Made by a program: the position numbers and the translations under genes. Positions 59,339 to 64,000 of a DNA stretch of 64,000 nt are shown here, in pieces. The stretch lies in NCBI RefSeq assembly GCF_005517195.1, contig NZ_CP040244.1, positions 1,630,001-1,694,000 on the forward strand, written 5' to 3'. Positions within the stretch are counted from its first letter, which is position 1, and each line of letters begins with the position of its first letter. Origin of the DNA: Streptomyces vilmorinianum (lineage in GTDB: Bacteria > Actinomycetota > Actinomycetes > Streptomycetales > Streptomycetaceae). The notes under the pieces were generated by a model. It had not been told where the DNA came from. It saw nothing but the letters and a program-made list of their open reading frames with translations, and ran no database searches.

Positions 59339-60436
59339 ATGGGTGCTACGGAACTGATCACGCGCGCCGACGCGGTTCGCGCGCTCGGTGCGCGCTGGCT
59401 GCCGCACCTCGGCGCATACGGCGACGAGGACTTCGTCTGTTCGCCGGCCGGGCTGTGGCTGGCGCTGGGCGCGGTCGCGGCCGGGGCGCGCGGGGAGACC
59501 GCCGAGGAGCTGCGGGTGCTGCTCGGGGTCGCGGGCGACGAGGCGGCCGAGGCGGTGACGGTGGTGGCACGCGAGCTGGCGGGGACGGACGCGCTGGACG
59601 TGGCGACCGGGGTGTGGAGCGGGATTCCGCTGCTCCCCGCGTACCGGCAGGCGCTGCCGGACATCGGGTTCGGGGCGCTCGACCGGGACGCGCAGGCGCG
59701 GCTCGACGCGTGGGTACGGGAGTCCACCGGCGGGCGGATCGGGCGGCTGCCGCTCGCGCTCGACGGCTCCGAGGCGCTCGTCCTTGTCAACGCCCTGGCC
59801 CTCAAGGCGTCCTGGCGGGCGAAGTTCAACGCGGCCCTGACCCGGGACGAGCCCTTCACGGACGTGTACGGCGACACCGTCCCCGTACCGACGATGCGTC
59901 AGCTGGTGCCCGCTCGCTGGGTGTGGACCGTGGACGGGACGACCGTCGTGGAGCTGCCGTGCGAGGGGGAGGCGGGCCCGCGGGTCCGCTTCCTCCTGGG
60001 GGCGGAGGGCGCGGGCGCGGCCGAGGTGCTGCCCGCGGCCTGGACACCGGACGCCCGGCGCGAACCGCTCGCCGCCGAGGCCGTCGATCTCGCGCTGCCA
60101 CGCTTCACGCTCCGTACGGAGACCGATGTGCATGCGCAGCTCGACGCCCTGGGCGTCGGGGCGGCGAGCCTGCCGGAGGCCGCCGATTTCACCGGGCTCG
60201 CGGCCAAGCGGCCGCTGTGGATCTCCGCCGCCGTTCAGGAGGCCGTCGTCGAGGTCGCCGAGCAGGGCGTGGAGGCCGCTGCGGTCACCGTCGTCGCGAT
60301 GACCCGCGGCGGCGCTCCGCCCCGCCACAAGCTGATCGCGAGGGTCGCCTTCGACCGGCCCTTCGGGGTGGTCGTGCTCGACGCCTCCGGCGCGGTGCCG
60401 CTCTTCGCCGGCTGGCAGTCGAGCGCGCCCCGCTAG
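59339..60436 (+). CDS. Serpin-like serine protease inhibitor
   Basis: The 365-residue protein has the serpin fold pattern: SPAGLWLALGAVAAGARGET, then VNALALKASWRAKF and the hinge-like VEVAEQGVEAAAVTVVAMTRGG of the reactive centre region, followed by FDRPFGVVVLD. Bacterial serpins inhibit serine or cysteine proteases. No signal peptide is visible, so it would act in the cytoplasm. The hinge has EQGVEAAA (typical EEGTEAAA), so inhibition is plausible. It overlaps the O-methyltransferase gene end by 4 bp. Confidence 0.85.
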   Translation: MGATELITRADAVRALGARWLPHLGAYGDEDFVCSPAGLWLALGAVAAGARGETAEELRVLLGVAGDEAAEAVTVVARELAGTDALDVATGVWSGIPLLPAYRQALPDIGFGALDRDAQARLDAWVRESTGGRIGRLPLALDGSEALVLVNALALKASWRAKFNAALTRDEPFTDVYGDTVPVPTMRQLVPARWVWTVDGTTVVELPCEGEAGPRVRFLLGAEGAGAAEVLPAAWTPDARREPLAAEAVDLALPRFTLRTETDVHAQLDALGVGAASLPEAADFTGLAAKRPLWISAAVQEAVVEVAEQGVEAAAVTVVAMTRGGAPPRHKLIARVAFDRPFGVVVLDASGAVPLFAGWQSSAPR

Positions 60437-61101
60437 GCCACGACGCGGGCCAGCAGGAACCCGTCGTAGCCCTTCGTACCCACCGTCTGGAACGCGGTCG
60501 CGTCCAACCGGGGCTCGCGCGAGACCAGTTCGAACATCTCGCGGGTGCCGGTGGTCGCGGGGTCGTCGGAGTCGGCGTCCAGGACCTTGCCGCCGCGCAC
60601 GACATTGTCCACGACGATGACCGTGCCGGGGCGCGAGAGCTTCAGCGCCCAGGCCACGTAGTGCGGGTTGTTGGCCTTGTCGGCGTCGATGAAGACGAAG
60701 TCGAAGGGTCCGGCGCCCTCCGTCTCCAGCTGGGGCAGGGTGTCCAGGGCCGCGCCGGTCCGGACCTCGACGATCTTGTCGAGGCCGGCCCGGGCGATGT
60801 TGGCGCGGGCCACGTCCGCGTGGGTCGGGTTGTACTCCAGGGAGATCATCCGGCCGTCGGCGGGCAGTGCCCTGGCCATCCAGATCGTGCTGTAGCCGCC
60901 GAGCGTGCCGATCTCCAGGACCGTGCGGGCGCCCTGCATGGTCACGAGCAGGTTCAGGAGCTTGCCCTGGTTGGGGGCGACGGCGATCTCGGGGAGCCCG
61001 GCGGCCGTGGAGTCGGCGAGGGTGGCGGCGAGCGCGTCGTCGGCCGGGACGAGCAGGTCGGTGAAGTAGCGGTCGACGGTGGTCCACTGATCCTGGGTCA
61101 T
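60433..61101 (-). CDS. O-methyltransferase, caffeoyl-CoA OMT-like
   Basis: The 222-residue protein has the SAM-binding pattern of the OMT3 family: VLEIGTLGGYSTIWMARALP, then FDFVFIDADKANNPHYVAWAL and VIVVDNVVRGGKV. A divalent metal site is formed by the aspartates (FIDADK and VDN). It is likely a catechol or polyphenol O-methyltransferase; the acceptor is unknown. The ATG overlaps the stop of the upstream DUF2330 gene (ATGA), so the two are co-transcribed. Confidence 0.91.
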   Translation of the reverse strand: MTQDQWTTVDRYFTDLLVPADDALAATLADSTAAGLPEIAVAPNQGKLLNLLVTMQGARTVLEIGTLGGYSTIWMARALPADGRMISLEYNPTHADVARANIARAGLDKIVEVRTGAALDTLPQLETEGAGPFDFVFIDADKANNPHYVAWALKLSRPGTVIVVDNVVRGGKVLDADSDDPATTGTREMFELVSREPRLDATAFQTVGTKGYDGFLLARVVA

Positions 61102-62177
61102 GCGGCCGAACGTACCGCAGGGCGCCGTCGGCGAGCGCGTACCGCCACGGCCGTCCCGACGGCTGCCAGCACGCCGACCACCGTGAGGAGCCAGACCGGG
61201 ACGCCGCCGGCCGTGAGGAGCCGGTCGTGGTGGATCACTTCCCGGTACGGAGTGTCGGCGGCCGCCGCGGCCAGCTCGTGGTCGCCGTCGATCCGCTCCG
61301 GGAAGGGGAACTCCTGGTCGATCGCGGTCAGATACGTCTGCCCGCCGCCGCCCGCGAGTTCGGCGACCGCGCCCTCCGGCTCGATCGCGCCGGCGAAGGT
61401 CACCTCGGGCGCCCGCCCGCCGATGTCGTCGCGGGGCTCCATGCGATGGTCGGCGAGCACGTACAGGCCGAGGGACTGCGGGGTCTTCGCGAGGCGGGAG
61501 AGCCGCATGGGGTAGATCAGCCGCTCGCTGGCGAAGCTGATCCGCAGCGGGTCGAGCTCGCCGCGGAGCGTCGTGCCGTCGGCGTCGGGCGCGAGGCGCA
61601 CCGCGACGTACTCCCACTTCTGCTCGACGTACGGCCGCAGTTCGGCCGCGAGCCCGTCGGAGAGTTCGAAGCCGTTCTTCTCCAGCCAGCCGCTGAGCGC
61701 CTTCGGGTCGGTGGCGGTGAGCCGTGCCACGTCGAAGGGACCGAGCCGCTCGCGGCCGACGACCCCGACCGCGCCCGCACGCGGCGGGGCGGCGCCCGCG
61801 CCGTCCGAGGCGCCGCCGTCGAAGGGCCAGTCCTTGCCGCGCGGCCAGAAGTAGTACCGCTTCTTGTGCTCCGGGCGGGTGAGCCGTTCGAGCTCGTCGA
61901 AGAGTTCCGGGTCGCCGAGCGTGACGTCGGCCCGGCCGGGTACGGGCATGATCCAGGCGGCCCGTTCGGCGTCGCCGCGCACGGTGAAGCGCATGACGAT
62001 CTGCTCCGTACGGCCGTCCCAGCGCACGGCCGAGGTCTCCCGGTCGACGCCGATCCGGTGGTTCCGGTCCGGGATCATGGCTCCGCAGCCGCACGCGTAC
62101 GCCGGTGCGATGAGCGAGCCGAGCTGGAGCGCGATCAGCGCGACGATCATGGCCAGAATTCTGTGTGTCCCCCGCAT
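61098..62177 (-). CDS. DUF2330 membrane protein
   Basis: The 359-residue protein has a signal peptide or anchor (about 8-28), a CGCGAM segment directly after it and the DUF2330 body (about 40-300) with MRFTVRGDAERAAWIMPVPGRADV. A single C-terminal transmembrane helix is followed by an Arg-rich tail (VRARRRRPAV). It is thus an extracellular domain held by the membrane. The function is unknown. The O-methyltransferase gene follows with an ATGA overlap. Confidence 0.87.
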   Translation of the reverse strand: MRGTHRILAMIVALIALQLGSLIAPAYACGCGAMIPDRNHRIGVDRETSAVRWDGRTEQIVMRFTVRGDAERAAWIMPVPGRADVTLGDPELFDELERLTRPEHKKRYYFWPRGKDWPFDGGASDGAGAAPPRAGAVGVVGRERLGPFDVARLTATDPKALSGWLEKNGFELSDGLAAELRPYVEQKWEYVAVRLAPDADGTTLRGELDPLRISFASERLIYPMRLSRLAKTPQSLGLYVLADHRMEPRDDIGGRAPEVTFAGAIEPEGAVAELAGGGGQTYLTAIDQEFPFPERIDGDHELAAAAADTPYREVIHHDRLLTAGGVPVWLLTVVGVLAAVGTAVAVRARRRRPAVRSAA

Positions 62178-62299
62178 GTTCCCTCAGACGCGGAGCATGA
62201 AGATCCGGTTCCGGGCCCGCGGGGGCCTGGTCCGGCGGGAGGCGGGAGCCCCAGGCGTAGGAGGGATGAGCCCCCGCCTCCCCGTCTGTTTCCGGTCGG

Positions 62300-63577
62300 T
62301 CAGGAGCCGACCCGGACCTGCAACTCCTTGATCCCGTTCAGCCAGGCCGCGCGCAGCCGGCGCGGCTCGCCCGCGAGCGTCAGATCGGGCAGCACGTCGG
62401 CGAGGGCGTTGAAGATCAGCTCGATCTCGGTGATGGCCAGCGACTTGCCGAGGCAGAAGTGCGGGCCTCCGCCGCCGAAGCCGAGGTGCGGGTTGGGGTC
62501 GCGGGTGATGTCGAAGGCCTCAGGGTTCTCGAAGGCCTCGGGGTCGTTGTTGGCGGAGGAGTAGAAGAGCCCGACCCGGTCGCCCCTGCGGATCTTCTGG
62601 CCGCCGATCTCGGTGTCCTGGGTCGCCGTCCGCTGGAAGGAGACCACCGGGGTCGCCCAGCGCACGATCTCCTCGGCCGCGGTCGCCGGCCGCTCGCGCT
62701 TGTAGAGCTCCCACTGGTCGGGGTGGGTGAGGAAGGCGTGCATGCCGTGGCTGATGGCGTTACGGGTGGTCTCGTTTCCGGCCACCGCGAGCAGCAGCAC
62801 GAAGAAGCCGAACTCGTCGGAGGAGAGGTTGCCCTGCCCCTCCGCGGCGACCAGCTGGGTCACGATGTCCTTGGCGGGGCACTCCTTGCGGGCGGCGGCC
62901 AGGTTCATCGAGTAGCCGATGAGCTCCATCGCGGACTCGGCACCGATCTCCTCGGTGATGGCGTACTCGGGGTCGTCGTACGCGACCATCTTGTTCGACC
63001 AGTCGAAGATCCGGGTGCGGTCCTCCTGGGGGACGCCGATGAGTTCGGCGATCGCCTGGAGCGGCAGCTCGACGGCGACCCGGGTGACGAAGTCGAAGGA
63101 GCCGTCGGGGCCGGCGTTCCGCCTCGCCTCCTCGACGATCGCCCGGGCGCGCTCGCGCAGGGCCGTCTCCAGGCCCCGGATCGCGCGGGGCGTGAAGCCG
63201 CGCTGGACGATCTGGCGGACCCGGGTGTGCTCGGGCGGGTCCATGTTGAGCATGATCAGCTTCTGGACCTCGATCTGGTCCTTGGTGATGTGCTCGTTGA
63301 AGCGGATGACGGCGGTGTTCTCGGTGGAGGAGAACAACTCGGGATGCGTGGAGACGTACTTGACGTCCGCGTGCCGGGTGACGGCCCAGTAGCCCTCGTC
63401 GTCGAAGCCGGTGACGCCGCGCGGCTGCGGGCACCACCAGACGGGCGCCGTCTGCCGCAGCTGCGCGAACTCCGGGAAGGGGATGCGGCTCTGGAGCAGA
63501 TCGGGGTCGGTGGCGTCGAACCCTTCGGGGAGGTGGGGGCACGGCATCGGCAACACGCTCCATGTCTGACGGTCCAT
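62300..63577 (-). CDS. CYP125-like cytochrome P450 (steroid C26/C27 hydroxylase type)
   Basis: The protein (up to 425 residues) has the P450 signatures: I-helix AGNETTRNA, the ExxR helix TAAEEIVRW, and heme-binding FGGGGPHFCLGKSLA with Cys375 in this numbering. Long blocks match mycobacterial CYP125, which oxidises the cholesterol side chain: MLNMDPPEHTRVRQIV, then FGFFVLLLAVAGNETTRN, and the end AAWLNGIKELQV. It is divergent from a FadA5-like thiolase, as cyp125 is from fadA5 in M. tuberculosis. The ATG at 63547 (homology begins there) is an alternative start. Confidence 0.9.
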   Translation of the reverse strand: MDRQTWSVLPMPCPHLPEGFDATDPDLLQSRIPFPEFAQLRQTAPVWWCPQPRGVTGFDDEGYWAVTRHADVKYVSTHPELFSSTENTAVIRFNEHITKDQIEVQKLIMLNMDPPEHTRVRQIVQRGFTPRAIRGLETALRERARAIVEEARRNAGPDGSFDFVTRVAVELPLQAIAELIGVPQEDRTRIFDWSNKMVAYDDPEYAITEEIGAESAMELIGYSMNLAAARKECPAKDIVTQLVAAEGQGNLSSDEFGFFVLLLAVAGNETTRNAISHGMHAFLTHPDQWELYKRERPATAAEEIVRWATPVVSFQRTATQDTEIGGQKIRRGDRVGLFYSSANNDPEAFENPEAFDITRDPNPHLGFGGGGPHFCLGKSLAITEIELIFNALADVLPDLTLAGEPRRLRAAWLNGIKELQVRVGS

Positions 63578-63596
63578 CAGAAGGTGCCCGCAAGGT

Positions 63597-63731
63597 AGTA
63601 ACGGGTTCTACAACTGGCAAGGGATGCGACGGCAACTGTTGCCGGTAATCGGCGCACGCGGGTGTGTGCACAACCCTTGCGTACCGGCGGTAGCAGTCAT
63701 AAGACTGCACACAGAACTAGAACGCGTACCA
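63597..63731. promoter_or_regulatory. Two KstR-box-like palindromes between the P450 and the thiolase
   Basis: The KstR consensus is TnnAACnnGTTnnA (recalled from mycobacteria). AGTAACGGGTTCTA at 63597-63610 matches 7 of 8 fixed positions and lies before the P450. TAGAACGCGTACCA at 63718-63731 also matches 7 of 8 and lies before the thiolase. The second is part of a 20-bp near-palindrome, AACTAGAACGCGTACCAGTT (63715-63734). A KstR-like TetR repressor elsewhere in the genome could control both genes. Confidence 0.6.
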
Positions 63732-63797
63732 GTTCCCCGTACGCCCCCCGACGCGGAGTGCCGGGACACCCCGCCCGGGCGAGGAGAGGACGAGCTC

Positions 63798-64000
63798 ATG
63801 GCCGCGGAACCCGTCATCGTCGAAGCCGTACGCACCCCCATCGGCAAGCGCGGAGGCGCGCTCGCCAATCTGCACCCCGCCTATCTGCTGGGCGAGACCT
63901 ACCGTGAACTCCTCGGTCGCACCGGCATCCCCGCCGACTGCGTCGAGCAGATCGTCGGCGGTACGGTCACCCACGCCGGCGAGCAGTCCATGAACCCGGC
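63798..64000 (+). CDS. Acetyl-CoA acetyltransferase/thiolase (FadA5-like), N-terminal part
   Basis: The visible 67 residues start with AAEPVIVEAVRTPIGKRGG, the thiolase pattern, then PAYLLGETYRELLGRTGIP and VTHAGEQSMNPA. The catalytic Cys lies just past the window. Divergence from a CYP125-like gene suggests the steroid-specific FadA5 thiolase, which trims the cholesterol side chain. A strong GAGGAGAGGA lies before the ATG. Confidence 0.88.
   Translation, partial: MAAEPVIVEAVRTPIGKRGGALANLHPAYLLGETYRELLGRTGIPADCVEQIVGGTVTHAGEQSMNP

Overview
The window is a very GC-rich actinobacterial chromosome segment, almost certainly from Streptomyces or a close relative. The grounds are GC-biased third codon positions, frequent GTG starts, ATGA/GTGA stop-start overlaps between operon genes, and gene orders typical of the group: fasR-fabD-fabH-acpP-fabF, aceE next to a DUF3052 gene and an AhpE-like peroxiredoxin, and a tellurium-resistance (Ter) island. 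One tRNA-Val(UAC) gene is present. I see no rRNA genes, no CRISPR array and no intact insertion sequence.

Layout. 0-3.9 kb: the housekeeping type II fatty acid synthase operon behind its PucR-type activator. 4-9.6 kb: a pirin-like protein, then cell-wall genes (L,D-transpeptidase, a FemX-like transferase, a MurJ-type lipid II flippase with a repetitive insert). 9.7-24.7 kb: signalling and accessory genes. These include an OmpR-type two-component system with a lipoprotein, a MerR regulator with an aldo/keto reductase, an acyltransferase-3 protein, two paralogous secreted or membrane alpha/beta hydrolases flanking a NarL-type two-component system, and a TetR/MFS efflux pair. 24.9-30.3 kb: a secreted I36-like inhibitor, an ion channel, aceE, DUF3052 and AhpE.

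30.4-39.4 kb is the most distinctive part, a Ter stress-response island. It holds two tandem TerD paralogues, a TerC/DUF475 membrane protein, a TerA-like protein and a divergent TerD with a Gly-Asp/Pro-rich tail. These are followed by a three-gene biosynthetic module: an HpcH/HpaI lyase-like protein, an 850-aa fusion of two phosphoribosyltransferase-type modules with TRSP and PELOTA-like regions, and a HAD hydrolase. Comparative genomics has predicted such modules to make a nucleoside-like metabolite. 39.6-44.4 kb holds an FmdB zinc ribbon, a PAS-GAF-SpoIIE-HATPase phosphatase split by an apparent one-base frameshift, a coiled-coil membrane protein and a DUF4097 lipoprotein.

44.6-49.1 kb, beginning at tRNA-Val, is an accessory region full of broken genes: NUDIX, XRE-TPR regulator, pterin dehydratase and metallo-beta-lactamase remnants. 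Among them are an intact DHFR-like gene and a GntR regulator with two perfect 12-bp operator-like palindromes in front of a small gene. 49.2-62.2 kb is ordinary Streptomyces content: DUF2277, DedA, DoxX with an iron-box-like site, PhoD-type phosphatase, secreted HNH nuclease, FetB-like permease, HAD, zinc-ribbon/peptidoglycan-binding protein, MFS-MarR fusion, GNAT, ABM monooxygenase, serpin, O-methyltransferase and DUF2330. The window ends with a CYP125-like P450 divergent from a FadA5-like thiolase, the same arrangement as in mycobacterial cholesterol catabolism. Two KstR-box-like palindromes lie between them.

Functions are read from protein sequence by recall of families. No database search or computation was run.
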